Assembly (NCBI GenBank): GCA_020050435.1
Contig: JAGVKQ010000008.1
Location: 1 to 54,031 of the forward strand
DNA: 54,031 bases
Reading direction: 5' to 3'
Source: Candidatus Caenarcanales bacterium
GTDB lineage: Bacteria; Cyanobacteriota; Vampirovibrionia; 2-02-FULL-35-15
The stretch's first letter is position 1, and each line of letters starts with the position of its first letter. Below are positions 8,197 to 17,029 of this stretch, piece by piece. The translations under genes were made by a program, and so were the position numbers. The notes beneath the pieces were generated by a model. It saw only the letters and a list, made by a program, of their open reading frames with translations. It did no database searches and was not told the origin of the DNA.

Positions 8197-8922
8197 GTGA
8201 TTAGCAGAATTAATTTAAAATCAACAAGGTTGCTTCAAGGGTTTATTTATCTTTTGATTCTGACTCTTGGATATATATTCTTTTATTTATTTACAAAATT
8301 AAAAATTGAAGGAATGGAAAATCTTCCTAAAAGAGGAAGATTTATACTAGCAGCAAATCACCAAAACTTTTTTGATGGTTGTTTGCTTGCTATGCTGATT
8401 GGACCATTTAGGAGAACTAGCTTTTTAATTTCAAAGAGACCATTAAAAACAGAGTTTTTAAAATGGCTTGCAAAAGCTATTGGTTCAGTCCCTCTTGGAA
8501 ATGGAGTTGAGGAGTATCAAAGAGCTTTAAAAAAGCTAAATAATATACTTACTCATGGTGGAATTGCCACTATTTTTCCTGAAGGTACTGTAACTAGTTT
8601 TAGCCAACCTACAAAATTTAAAGGGGGAGTTGCTAAATTATCAATGGAATCAAGATCGTTAGTAGTACCTGTATATTTTAATGGTACTTATAACCTTAGG
8701 CACTCTGAACATTTATGGAAAAAACCAGAAATAACCATAAAAATTGGTAAACCTGTTGATCTTTATAATTATGCTGATATTTGTGGGAATAATTTGGATA
8801 AGATGGCAGCTGTTTTAAGAGAAAAAGTTGTAGAACTCTATGAACCAAGAAAGATTGAGGTTTTAGAAGAAATCACTACTAATGGAAAGACATTAACAGA
8901 TGTTGTTGGGGTTGCTAAGTAG
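8197..8922 (+). CDS. 1-acyl-sn-glycerol-3-phosphate acyltransferase (PlsC-like)
   Basis: 241 residues with one N-terminal membrane segment (about 14-32) and the PlsC acyltransferase signatures. These are NHQNFFDG (the catalytic HX4D box), the motif with K-R-P-L-K near residue 80, FPEGTVTS and a late VVPVYFNGTYN. It should acylate lysophosphatidate, or a related acceptor, at the inner membrane. The start is a GTG; the next possible start codons would remove the membrane segment. A TAGAAT -10 lies 7 nt before it. The exact acyl acceptor cannot be read from sequence. Confidence 0.85.
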   Translation: MISRINLKSTRLLQGFIYLLILTLGYIFFYLFTKLKIEGMENLPKRGRFILAANHQNFFDGCLLAMLIGPFRRTSFLISKRPLKTEFLKWLAKAIGSVPLGNGVEEYQRALKKLNNILTHGGIATIFPEGTVTSFSQPTKFKGGVAKLSMESRSLVVPVYFNGTYNLRHSEHLWKKPEITIKIGKPVDLYNYADICGNNLDKMAAVLREKVVELYEPRKIEVLEEITTNGKTLTDVVGVAK

Positions 8923-8962
8923 GTATAACAAGGGCTTAACTAAATAATCGTAAATTTTTATT

Positions 8963-9688
8963 ATGATTTTATCTTATTATGACAATGGAAAAAATGGAGA
9001 TATTGTACTTTTTATTCATGGTACTGCAAGTGCTAATGATGTTTGGGAGAAACAGTATAAAATTCTCAAATCAAATTATAGAACTATAGGAATTGATTTA
9101 AGAGGGCATGGAAAATCGGTCAATCCTGGTGGAATTTGCACTACTGATGTGCATATGAATGACTTGAAAGAAACTCTTGATTATATCGGTATAAGTAAAC
9201 CCGTGACTATTATTGGACATTCTTTTGGTGCTGTCTTAGCCTTGAGATTTGCTGAAGAATATCCAGATTCTGTTTCGAAGTTATTACTTGTAAGTTTACC
9301 TCCTAAAGTTCCAGAAGTTTTACATAGATACTACAATTGGTTATTGGGTAAGCCTGTAGACTTATTAAAAAAAACTACGAGATTTGCTTTAAAACTCCCT
9401 ATAAAAAGAAGACATAAGCTTGCTCTTATCTCTGATATGTCCATTGTTAGGCAAATATGGAGAGACTCGATAAGCTGGGATTTTCTTTCAAACACTCCTA
9501 AAGTTATTTGTCCTATTCATTTTTCTGTAGGTAGGTATGATTATATTGCTTTAAAAAGTTCAATAAAAATACTACATAGAACCATGCCAAATTCTAGCTA
9601 CAGGGTTTTTGATTTTGCCAGCCATACCTGCATGGAAGATGTACCAAAAGAATTTAATGAATGGGTAATAAAAAGCTTGAGCCTATGA
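8963..9688 (+). CDS. Alpha/beta-fold hydrolase
   Basis: 241 residues with a complete triad: nucleophile in GHSFGA (about Ser-91), Asp in GRYDYIA (about 193) and His in ASHTCMEDVP (about 218). The oxyanion HG motif (FIHGTAS) and the DLRGHGKS strand are typical of the MhpC/BioH-like branch. The substrate is unknown. It lacks a signal peptide, so it is cytoplasmic. It follows the acyltransferase by 40 nt and may share its transcript, which would suit a lipid- or ester-related role, but that is inference. Confidence 0.85.
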   Translation: MILSYYDNGKNGDIVLFIHGTASANDVWEKQYKILKSNYRTIGIDLRGHGKSVNPGGICTTDVHMNDLKETLDYIGISKPVTIIGHSFGAVLALRFAEEYPDSVSKLLLVSLPPKVPEVLHRYYNWLLGKPVDLLKKTTRFALKLPIKRRHKLALISDMSIVRQIWRDSISWDFLSNTPKVICPIHFSVGRYDYIALKSSIKILHRTMPNSSYRVFDFASHTCMEDVPKEFNEWVIKSLSL

Positions 9689-9773
9689 GCCTATGTTCTT
9701 ATGTTCCTATGAAAAACAGTTTATGTTATTTGTTCTTCATAGGCTCATTGGTTCATAGGCACGTAGGTTCATC
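9679..9773. repeat. Inverted repeat of CCTATG units between convergent genes
   Basis: ATGAGCCTATG (9685-9695) is mirrored by CATAGGCTCAT (9738-9748), and further CCTATG/CATAGG copies flank both arms. It overlaps the hydrolase stop codon and ends at the acyl-CoA dehydrogenase stop. It may act as a bidirectional terminator, and its build suggests a small dispersed repeat. Confidence 0.6.
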
Positions 9774-10911
9774 TTAAGAATATTTCTTTTGCGATAATTA
9801 ATCTTTGTATTTGTGATGTACCCTCATAAATTTGAAATATTTTTGCATCACGCATAAGTTTTGCTACAGGATATTCATTTGAGTAGCCGTACCCACCATG
9901 TATCTGTACAGCATCAGTTGTAACTTTCATGGCTGTATCGGCAGCAAATCTTTTTGCAAATGCAGCCATCTTGGTATTTCTTACTCCATTATCCATTGCC
10001 CATGCTGCTTGCCAGGACAATAATCTGGCTGCTTCAATTTCAGTAGCCATATCAGCAATCATGAAGTTGATTCCTTGATGCATAGCAATTGGCATTCCAA
10101 AAGATGTTCTTGTTTTTGAATATTCAATGGAATGTTCCATTGCAGCTCTAGCCACACCTACTGCTCCAGCAGCAATTCCTGGTCTTGTATGATCAAAAGC
10201 TTTCATTGCAATTTTAAAGCCTTCACCTTCTTTTCCCAGGAGATTAGCTTTAGGTACTTTAACTTCTTCAAAAGTAATTGCATGTGTTGCAGAAGCTCTT
10301 TGCCCCATCATGTCTTCTTTTTTTCCAATTTTTATTCCAGGTGTGTCTGCATCTACAATAAATGCACTCATTCCTTTGTGACCCATGGAAGCATCTGTTT
10401 TAGCTAGAACATAAAACCATTTAGCAACACTAGCACCTGTGATCCATTGTTTTGAACCATTTATAATGTATTCATCACCTACTAACTTTGCAGTGGTTTG
10501 TACCCCGGCTACATCAGATCCTGCCTGAGGTTCAGTTACTGCATATGAAGCAAAAGTTAATTCTTTTGTTATCATGCCAAGATATTTTTTCTTTTGTTCT
10601 TCGTTGCCAGCAACTATTACTGGTGCAGTAGCAAGATGATTTGCTGATAAAGCAGTACTAATGCCTGAGCAACCAGCTGAAAGTTCTTCAGCAATAATGA
10701 CTTCATCTAAAACACTTAACTCAGCGCCATTGCAACTAGCTGGTATATTCAGGTTCATTAGACCTATTTCAAAGGCTTTTTTAGCTATTCCCATAGGGAA
10801 CTTGCCTTCTCTGTCATGCTCTTCAGCATGTGGCCTAATTTCTTTAAGTGCGAATTCTCTTGCTAATCTTTGTAGTTCTTTTTGTTCATCCGTCAGGCTA
10901 AAGCTAATCAT
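9769..10911 (-). CDS. Acyl-CoA dehydrogenase (short-chain/butyryl-CoA dehydrogenase-like)
   Basis: 380 residues, the standard length. FAD/substrate motifs include [14 protein letters not shown] and the WITGA segment. The C-terminal part has [20 protein letters not shown] followed by the catalytic glutamate in [11 protein letters not shown]. It oxidises acyl-CoA to enoyl-CoA and passes electrons to ETF. No etfAB or thiolase gene is nearby, so chain length and direction (beta-oxidation or butyrate-type) remain open. With the phasin-like protein at 27.7 kb it hints at fatty acid or PHA metabolism. Confidence 0.93.
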   Translation of the reverse strand: MISFSLTDEQKELQRLAREFALKEIRPHAEEHDREGKFPMGIAKKAFEIGLMNLNIPASCNGAELSVLDEVIIAEELSAGCSGISTALSANHLATAPVIVAGNEEQKKKYLGMITKELTFASYAVTEPQAGSDVAGVQTTAKLVGDEYIINGSKQWITGASVAKWFYVLAKTDASMGHKGMSAFIVDADTPGIKIGKKEDMMGQRASATHAITFEEVKVPKANLLGKEGEGFKIAMKAFDHTRPGIAAGAVGVARAAMEHSIEYSKTRTSFGMPIAMHQGINFMIADMATEIEAARLLSWQAAWAMDNGVRNTKMAAFAKRFAADTAMKVTTDAVQIHGGYGYSNEYPVAKLMRDAKIFQIYEGTSQIQRLIIAKEIFLR

Positions 10912-11002
10912 TTATTCTTAATTCCTCTTTAAATATCCATTTACAAGTTAATAAAAACACAATCGTATTATAAAGTGATTTCATGAAAATTAGACGTAAA
11001 AG

Positions 11003-11041
11003 ACCACAAAATGTCTCAAATTCGTTGTTTTGTGGTATAAT
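11003..11041 (+). promoter_or_regulatory. def promoter with inverted repeat operator candidate
   Basis: ACCACAAAA (11003-11011) is mirrored by TTTTGTGGT (11028-11036), a 9-bp perfect inverted repeat. Its right arm runs into an extended -10, TGG-TATAAT, at 11033-11041. A repressor bound here would block RNA polymerase. The downstream gene is def, 117 nt away. Confidence 0.5.
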
Positions 11042-11157
11042 TACAATGATACGCTAGTGCACTATATACAATTTCGGCTTTATCGAAATGTCGACAAAAC
11101 CAATCACTAACTAGCTTGACAAAAGGAAATGCAAATCTCTTTGCGCAATAAAAAGAT

Positions 11158-11730
11158 ATGTCAAAACAAAAATTAGTTCAATACGGGGATCCAGTTCTAA
11201 GAAAAGTTACCAGTAGAGTTATTAAATTTGATAAGTCTTTAAGAAAACTTATTGAAGACATGTTTGAAACCATGTATGCAAATGAAGGTATAGGTCTTGC
11301 TGCACCACAGATCGGTGTTAGCAAAAGAGTTTTAGTGGTTGATGTAGATTATGCATCTAAGCGTTATGTTGATGAAAAGACAAATAAAGAAGAAGCTTCT
11401 TATAGTCCTCTTGTTTTAATAAACCCTGTTGTTATCCAAAAAGAAGGCGAAATGGTTTCGAAGGAAGGCTGTTTAAGCTTTCCTAATGTTTATTTTGATG
11501 TTATTAGATATAAAAAAATCATTGTTAGGTATCAAGATTTGCTTGGTAAAGAAAGAAAAATGTTAGTTGAAGACAATTTACTTTGTAGATGTATTCAGCA
11601 TGAAATTGATCATCTTGATGGTAAATTATTTGTTGATAGACCTGCAGATGCAGATGAAGTAAAGAAAGTTTTAGATGAAAATGGTTTTGGCGGCATTGAT
11701 TCAGTTGCTCCTCCTATCCTAATCGCTTAG
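11158..11730 (+). CDS. def: Peptide deformylase
   Basis: 190 residues with all three metal/active-site motifs: GIGLAAPQIG (about 42), EGCLSFP (about 102) and QHEIDHLDGKLF (about 145). It removes the formyl group from new proteins in the cytoplasm. An insertion near residues 65-80 (DEKTNKEEASYSP) lengthens it slightly. fmt is not next to it. The leader is about 110 nt long and has no strong ribosome-binding site. Confidence 0.96.
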   Translation: MSKQKLVQYGDPVLRKVTSRVIKFDKSLRKLIEDMFETMYANEGIGLAAPQIGVSKRVLVVDVDYASKRYVDEKTNKEEASYSPLVLINPVVIQKEGEMVSKEGCLSFPNVYFDVIRYKKIIVRYQDLLGKERKMLVEDNLLCRCIQHEIDHLDGKLFVDRPADADEVKKVLDENGFGGIDSVAPPILIA

Positions 11731-11950
11731 ATTTTAGTTCCACCCGCACACTTACAATTTACAAAAGTAAATGTAACTAATCATTGCTTTTGATAAATTC
11801 TCAATAAGACAAGAATTCCTCCTAAATTTTTTAGCTTTTATTATTTATTGTAAAAATTTTGTATGGGAAAAATAAAAACAAAATTAAGTTCTTAGATATC
11901 ACTATTTTTATATCGTAAGATTGATCTATCAATAAATAAAGGGAATTTTT

Positions 11951-12169
11951 ATGGCTGCACAAGCTACACTTACAAAAAAAGAAACCAAGTCATCTAAGTC
12001 AGTAACTCTTGTAGAAGTTACTGCTGCTGTTCCACAAGAGCAAGTCAACACTTTAAGACAAATGATTATGAGATATATTTTGGATAATAACAGCGAAGAA
12101 GTAGCTTTTAAGCTTTTAAACATGTCCAAAACTAAACTTAGCGATGTTAATCTTTGGGTTACAAAGTAA
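11951..12169 (+). CDS. Hypothetical 72-residue protein
   Basis: I do not recognise it. An AAGGGA ribosome-binding site precedes the ATG. The first 18 residues are Lys/Ser/Thr-rich and probably disordered. The rest (VPQEQVNTLRQMIMRYILDNNSEEVAFKLLNMSK) is predicted to be two short helices, ending DVNLWVTK. No signal peptide. The 220 bp upstream is AT-rich and holds no other gene. A small regulatory or structural protein is possible. Confidence 0.65.
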   Translation: MAAQATLTKKETKSSKSVTLVEVTAAVPQEQVNTLRQMIMRYILDNNSEEVAFKLLNMSKTKLSDVNLWVTK

Positions 12170-12183
12170 TTCTAAAAAGCATT

Positions 12184-12735
12184 TTAATGTGTTAAATCTT
12201 TAATTCTGCAGACTTTTGACGAATAATTCTTATTTTCTATAGTGGAATAGTCATTTCCATTTATATCTTTGTAATTAAGTATGATTTGATTTTCTTTAGT
12301 AGATTTTTCTTTATCATGATCTGTAAAAAAGGCATAGAGTTTACTACCTTCTTGTACCCATCCCCATTTTTCTTCACAAGCAATCCTATCTTTTTGAATC
12401 TGACTTAAATCATTAAAAAAGTGCAGAGTATAAGAGTATCCATTTAGAATTATTTTTCCTTCTATTTCTGCCCCTATATTTTTTACAACTATAAATTCTA
12501 AAAATTCATCTTTTTTATATGGGAATATTTTTTTATCAGGCCTCTCTGGTAAAGGTTGTAAGTCTTCCCAGCTAATATTGCTGGATCTGAGGATGACAGG
12601 TCTTAATTGAGTGTCTTGTTCAATGTCTTTAAGTCTATTGTTAATTGAATATTGAAGCCCACTAAATGTAAGTATGCAAATCAAACTAAAGGTTTGTATC
12701 AAAATGGTTATTCTATGATAAGTCTCTTGTTTCAT
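12184..12735 (-). CDS. Hypothetical protein with one N-terminal membrane anchor
   Basis: Read from the ATG at 12735 it has 183 residues; a TTG at 12777 in the same frame would add 14. A single hydrophobic segment (ITILIQTFSLICILTFSGL, about 8-28) is followed by a soluble domain outside the membrane. That domain has a beta-rich part (FLEFIVVKNIGAEIEGKIIL) and a Cys pair that might form a disulphide (ACEEKWGW, and CRI near the end). I know no family for it. Type II membrane protein or uncleaved signal anchor. Confidence 0.65.
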   Translation of the reverse strand: MKQETYHRITILIQTFSLICILTFSGLQYSINNRLKDIEQDTQLRPVILRSSNISWEDLQPLPERPDKKIFPYKKDEFLEFIVVKNIGAEIEGKIILNGYSYTLHFFNDLSQIQKDRIACEEKWGWVQEGSKLYAFFTDHDKEKSTKENQIILNYKDINGNDYSTIENKNYSSKVCRIKDLTH

Positions 12736-12824
12736 GCTTTGAGTTCTTACAATACTTTTAGCCTTAGGAGGCTTCAACTACACCCTGTTAAGGGTTGTTT
12801 GAAGCACCATAAATAAAATGAAAT

Positions 12825-12895
12825 GGATCGGATAGGATTTGAACCTATAACCAAAGGATTATGAGTCCTCTGCTCCACCGTTGAGCTACCGATCC
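12825..12895 (-). tRNA. tRNA with anticodon CAT (Met elongator or Ile2)
   Basis: Minus-strand cloverleaf: acceptor GGATCGG/CCGATCC, D-arm AGCTC...GAGC, anticodon stem GAGGA/TCCTT with loop CTCATAA, and T-arm ATAGG, TTCAAAT, CCTAT. CCA is not encoded. The anticodon CAT belongs to tRNA-Met or, after lysidine modification, to tRNA-Ile. The stretch after the anticodon stem (TTTGG) resembles tRNA-Ile2. It lacks initiator features. Confidence 0.88.
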
Positions 12896-12920
12896 GCAAC
12901 TTTTCTATTATATAGTAATT

Positions 12921-14855
12921 CTAAGCAGTTTTAGCAACTTCTTTGTCAAAATCTTTTACTCTGTTTTCACTGTTTGGTATGGGTAATGAAAATTCAAATA
13001 TACTACCCTCTCCGTATTTACTTCTTACACTAAGAATTCCATTATGTTGCTCTATGGATTTTTTAACAATCGTTAGACCCAGACCAGTTCCCTTAACTGT
13101 ATGAACCTTATTTTCAACCCTATAAAATCTTTCAAATATAAGTTTTAAATGCTCTTCAGGTATTCCAATCCCATTATCTATAATTTGGAATAACACCTCA
13201 TTATTTACCTTCTTAGCTACTAGCTTTACTACACCATTGCCTGGAGTGTATTTAATTGCATTAGAAATTAAGTTTACAAAAATTCTTTCTAAGTTTTCCT
13301 GGTTAATATTTAAAAGTGGAAGATCATGATCAGTTTCCAGCTTTAATTTGATGGATTTTTTCTCTGCAAGGACTATCGTAGCTTTAGCTGCATACTCTAT
13401 AGAAGGATAAACTTCTTGTAGTGTTAATTGTAACTTCATGGCTGGAGATTCCAATCTTGAAAGCTCTAGAACATCATTTACAAGTTTACTTAGTCTGTCT
13501 GTTTCTTCATTTACAATAGTTAAAAATTCTTTTCTTGTCTTGTCATCAATTTGATGCTCATGGGAGCAAAGAGTGTCTACATAACATTTAATACTTGTAA
13601 TTGGGGTTCTAAGTTCGTGACTTACATTGCTTATGAATTCTTGTTTCATTAATTCAATTTCAGCTTCTTTTGTTCTGTCATGTATAACGATAAGAGCACC
13701 AAGTTTTTCTTCGTTTTGGCTTTCTATTGGTGTGATAAATACTTTTAAATTTCTGCCTTCTTTTATGTAATCAAAGTCAATTTGTTCAATGTTCACTTTG
13801 CTGTTACTCATATTTTTTAAATAACCTACGATTTGTGCATTGATTTTTGGATTCCATATCTTTGTTGCTTTTTGTCCCATAAGTTCATCTGAGGACATGT
13901 TTAACATTTTATTGGCAGCAAAATTTATGATTTGTATTGTACCTTCTTTATCCAGTACAATCACGCCGTCAGTAATTGACATAACTACTGACTCAAACTT
14001 ATTTCTTTCAGAGCTCAATGAAGCGATATTAGACTCTTCGTATTGCTCTAGTCTTTTTGACATTTTATTAAAGGCCTTCACTAATTGTGAAAGTTCTTTA
14101 CCAAGAAACCCTCTTAAAGGAAGTTGAAATCCAAATCTTCCTTCAGAGATAGCTTTTGCACTTTTTTCTAATTTTCTTAAAGGTCTTGTAATTATTAATG
14201 AATTAACAATTGCACCTATAACAGAAAGTAACCAAACCAACATAAATATTTCTAGCAAAAATATTAGTAGTTCTTTATTTGAACCAACAATTGTAAATCC
14301 TTCATCAGGAAATCCTACCCATACCCAACCAAGAAAATTAGAGCCATATTGAATAGGTTCTGCTATGGTTAAAACTTTCCCACTGTCTGAATATGTGGTT
14401 TTAATATATGGCACATGTTTAGGTGGTTGAATCTTATCACTTGAAGTGTTTGATAGTTTGTACAAGTTGGCAAATTGACTTTTAGCAAGTATTCTTCCTG
14501 AGTTATCTGTAAAAATAACAAATGACAGCTTATGCGGTTCCTTCTTTGTAAGCTCATTTATAATTCCGTTTAATCTTTTTTCCCTAGCTTCTCTTGTTTT
14601 GAAGTTGAGAATTAATGCTTGCCCCCCAACTTGAGAAAGGGTTTGAGCTGTTCTTAAATTGTAATTTAGTTTTAGTACCTGATTGTCAATATTTGATTGT
14701 ATATTTTGGATAATAAGGAAAGCACATAAAGTTATAAAGATTGAAATTCCAAAAACAATTGAAAGTATTAGTTTTGCCTGAAAACTTAAATTATTAAAAA
14801 GATCTTTTAATCGTCCAAAAGGCTTCTTTAAGTTATCTTTCACTGTTAAAACCAT
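12921..14855 (-). CDS. Membrane sensor histidine kinase (HAMP-PAS-HisKA-HATPase)
   Basis: 644 residues. Two membrane segments (about 28-50 and 192-217) enclose a roughly 140-residue extracytoplasmic sensor. Then come a HAMP domain (about 215-270), a PAS domain (about 285-390), HisKA with the phospho-His in VSHELRTPITS (about 413) and HATPase_c with NLISNAIKYTP, DNGIGIPEE and GTGLGLTIVKK. The order matches ResE/PhoR/WalK-type kinases. No response regulator is adjacent, so its partner lies elsewhere. It follows the LPS-transport genes but has its own -10 7 nt before the ATG. The signal is unknown. Confidence 0.93.
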   Translation of the reverse strand: MVLTVKDNLKKPFGRLKDLFNNLSFQAKLILSIVFGISIFITLCAFLIIQNIQSNIDNQVLKLNYNLRTAQTLSQVGGQALILNFKTREAREKRLNGIINELTKKEPHKLSFVIFTDNSGRILAKSQFANLYKLSNTSSDKIQPPKHVPYIKTTYSDSGKVLTIAEPIQYGSNFLGWVWVGFPDEGFTIVGSNKELLIFLLEIFMLVWLLSVIGAIVNSLIITRPLRKLEKSAKAISEGRFGFQLPLRGFLGKELSQLVKAFNKMSKRLEQYEESNIASLSSERNKFESVVMSITDGVIVLDKEGTIQIINFAANKMLNMSSDELMGQKATKIWNPKINAQIVGYLKNMSNSKVNIEQIDFDYIKEGRNLKVFITPIESQNEEKLGALIVIHDRTKEAEIELMKQEFISNVSHELRTPITSIKCYVDTLCSHEHQIDDKTRKEFLTIVNEETDRLSKLVNDVLELSRLESPAMKLQLTLQEVYPSIEYAAKATIVLAEKKSIKLKLETDHDLPLLNINQENLERIFVNLISNAIKYTPGNGVVKLVAKKVNNEVLFQIIDNGIGIPEEHLKLIFERFYRVENKVHTVKGTGLGLTIVKKSIEQHNGILSVRSKYGEGSIFEFSLPIPNSENRVKDFDKEVAKTA

Positions 14856-14862
14856 ATCTAAA

Positions 14863-14868
14863 ATTATA
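14863..14868 (-). promoter_or_regulatory. -10 hexamer of the sensor kinase gene, leaderless arrangement
   Basis: TATAAT on the minus strand with 7 nt to the ATG at 14855. It sits in the 13-nt gap after the lptA-like stop codon. No Shine-Dalgarno sequence is present. Confidence 0.55.
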
Positions 14869-15867
14869 CTACTGCTTGTTTACTGTCTTTTTAAAGAAAG
14901 TAGTTTTAGGTCTTGTATTGTCTTTTGTGTTACTAAATAGTTTTTTTTCTTCAATATTAAATACGATTTCTTCAGAGGTTAATTGTTTGTCTTCTTGCTT
15001 AACGTCAGCATTCCCTTTAAATATTAATTTTTTAGGCTTTCCACTCCCTTTTTCTCTAAGTAATACACCTTCATTGCTTCTACCAATCGTACCTTCGTAA
15101 GATAAGTTTATTAGTCTTGGTGGAGCTGATTTTGCTGTAATCGTAGAATCTGTCTGGTTAATAAAAAGCTCATCAGAAGTAATATTTATTGGCAGTTGCT
15201 CTTCTTTTGTTTTTTCTTTATGTGGCCAAATTATGCCTTTTACTTCATTTTCTGCTTTGATGTCTTGAGTATTTATATCAAAAATAAATTGCTTTGCTGA
15301 AATTAAGTTGTTTGGTTGCTCAAGGTTTGCTTTTCTCTTTTCTCCCGTAAAAAAAGCTTGATAAGGTTTTTTATTCTTGTAAACTATTTTTGCTGTATCT
15401 GAACTTATTACAGTATCTCCATAGGTCGTTCTTATGTTGCCTGTAGCATTGGCATCTTCGCCATTCCAATAAAGATCTTGAGAGTCTGAGGCAATGGTTA
15501 TTGGAGTTGATTTTTTGTCTTTAAGTTCTGAAATTACATTTCCTTCAGCTTTTATTGATTGTTCATTTAAGAATACTTTTATTTTATCGGCTTCTATTTT
15601 TCTGTCTTTTAATTTTATTTTTGCTCTTCCTGTAAATATTGCTGTGGTGGGTTTGCCATCTTCATCAGTTTCTACCTTGCCTTCAGGAGCTTCAATAACT
15701 GCATCCTTATATTTAATTACAATATTTCCTTTAATTGATATTTGTTGTTTGTCAGCTTCTAAGTTGTCAGCATGCTTGATTTCAAATTCTTCTGCTGCAC
15801 ATCCATTCAATGGATAAAAAAGAAAATAAATTAATAGAAAAAAGGATAAAGAGACAAATTTTTTCAT
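14869..15867 (-). CDS. LptA/OstA-like periplasmic LPS-transport protein
   Basis: 332 residues with a signal peptide (cleavage near NGCAAEEF). It is built from repeated OstA/LptA-type beta strands: LEADKQQISIKGNIVIKYKD, then KIEADKIKVFLNEQSIKAEG, further copies with SDTAKIVYK, ITSDELFINQ and TSEEIVFNIEEKKLF. This is nearly twice the size of E. coli LptA, so it may form a longer beta-jellyroll bridge. The family carries LPS across the periplasm. It starts 1 nt after the lptC-like gene ends, so they are one operon. A basic Thr/Lys tail ends the protein. Confidence 0.8.
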   Translation of the reverse strand: MKKFVSLSFFLLIYFLFYPLNGCAAEEFEIKHADNLEADKQQISIKGNIVIKYKDAVIEAPEGKVETDEDGKPTTAIFTGRAKIKLKDRKIEADKIKVFLNEQSIKAEGNVISELKDKKSTPITIASDSQDLYWNGEDANATGNIRTTYGDTVISSDTAKIVYKNKKPYQAFFTGEKRKANLEQPNNLISAKQFIFDINTQDIKAENEVKGIIWPHKEKTKEEQLPINITSDELFINQTDSTITAKSAPPRLINLSYEGTIGRSNEGVLLREKGSGKPKKLIFKGNADVKQEDKQLTSEEIVFNIEEKKLFSNTKDNTRPKTTFFKKTVNKQ

Positions 15868-15868
15868 T

Positions 15869-16906
15869 TTATGCTTTATTTACTGTTGCTACTTTTACTG
15901 TTGCTGTTTTTACGTTTCCAGAAGCCTCAACTTTACCTGTTTGTAAATTGTATACTATTTTATCTGCTGTAATTTGATTTGATCCCTGTATAGCTTTTGG
16001 TTTCCCACTAACTGTTATAAAGTCATTCTCATAATTAAGCTGATTGCCAGAGCACTTTGTATTGCCATGAACTATAAGAACATTGTTTTTAGCTATTACT
16101 TTTCCATCTGGTTTTAATAGTAAATAACCTGCTCTAAAGGTTTTATCATTAGATGTAAAAACAACATTTGATATAGCTTCTACATCACCATCTTTTTTCC
16201 ATCTGATTTCATTTGCAGTAAGAACGTCATTTCTCAATTCATCTTTGATGACAATCTTTCCGCCCTCAGTAATAATTGCATTCTTTAAGTCGCTATCACC
16301 AGAGTCTTTTTCTATAGACACTTTGGTTCCAGATAAAGTTAAATTCTTGAAAATAGCTTCTTTAAGATTCTCTACAATGATTTTAGTTTGATCGTCGTTG
16401 ACAATAGCATTTTCACCTATGACTGATCCTGAGTTTTTTAGGATTAGACTAAATCCTTTTTGAGCTTCTATTGATGTCCCCATTCCAAGTGCTAATTGAT
16501 TTGTAGTCAGAAGAAAAGTACCTAGTGGATTTTTAGCAATCACCTTTCCTAGTAAATAAATTTCTTTTGAACCATAATTACCTTTTGCTGATGGTGCACT
16601 CAACTCAAAAACAACCTTATTATCCTTATAGACTTCTGCATTTATACCTTTTATAGATGCTCCCTGTAGATTGTTTTCTGTAGAGCCTTCTTCTGCTGTT
16701 AACTGCCATCTTATTGTGCCAGTCTTTGCATCTATCTCTTTTAATGAATAGCCTTCTGCTTTTGCTTCACTTTTTTGTTCTTTTGTATTCAACTCTTTTT
16801 CAGATTTTTTTACTAAACTGCTTCCCTTTACAAAAGAAAAAGTAAAAATACCAGCTACGCTAGCTAATAAAAATGCAGTTTTATATTTTTTTATTACATT
16901 GAACAT
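15869..16906 (-). CDS. LptC-like membrane-anchored LPS-transport protein
   Basis: 345 residues with one N-terminal membrane anchor (about 8-28) and a long periplasmic part. The first half resembles LptC: YSLKEIDAKTGTIRWQLTAE, AEVYKDNKVVFELSAPSA, IYLLGKVIAKNPLG. The second half adds OstA-like strands: LTANEIRWKKDGDVEAISN, and ITADKIVYNLQTGKVEASGN at the C-terminus. It is longer than typical LptC (about 190 residues), as in several non-proteobacterial lineages. LptC receives LPS from LptBFG and hands it to LptA. Nearly contiguous with the LptA-like gene. lptB, F and G are not in the window. Confidence 0.8.
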   Translation of the reverse strand: MFNVIKKYKTAFLLASVAGIFTFSFVKGSSLVKKSEKELNTKEQKSEAKAEGYSLKEIDAKTGTIRWQLTAEEGSTENNLQGASIKGINAEVYKDNKVVFELSAPSAKGNYGSKEIYLLGKVIAKNPLGTFLLTTNQLALGMGTSIEAQKGFSLILKNSGSVIGENAIVNDDQTKIIVENLKEAIFKNLTLSGTKVSIEKDSGDSDLKNAIITEGGKIVIKDELRNDVLTANEIRWKKDGDVEAISNVVFTSNDKTFRAGYLLLKPDGKVIAKNNVLIVHGNTKCSGNQLNYENDFITVSGKPKAIQGSNQITADKIVYNLQTGKVEASGNVKTATVKVATVNKA

Positions 16907-16910
16907 GTAT

Positions 16911-17019
16911 ATACCGTGTAAGTCTAAACCCTAACTTCCCTGCTAATTGTATCAGAGCCTGAAAGCGAGGTTACGTAACTTTGCCTCCTAAGCATACGCC
17001 CGTTCCAGGTATATGGCTT
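16911..17019. repeat. Intergenic repeat: palindrome plus GGTATATGG motif
   Basis: This gap holds a degenerate copy of the GCGAGGTTACGTAACCTCGC palindrome (16965-16984). At 16993-17019 it has a 27-bp stretch matching 50542-50568 at 21 positions, all differences being transitions. ATATACC near 16911 mirrors GGTATAT at 17008, so the whole gap may be a decayed copy of the palindromic element at 50484-50583. Confidence 0.55.
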
Positions 17020-17029
17020 ATCGTAGTAC

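Noticed and set aside
10132-10921. Plus-strand ORFs inside the acyl-CoA dehydrogenase gene
   Set aside because: Low-complexity Ser/Phe/Cys translations typical of antisense reading of AT-rich genes.
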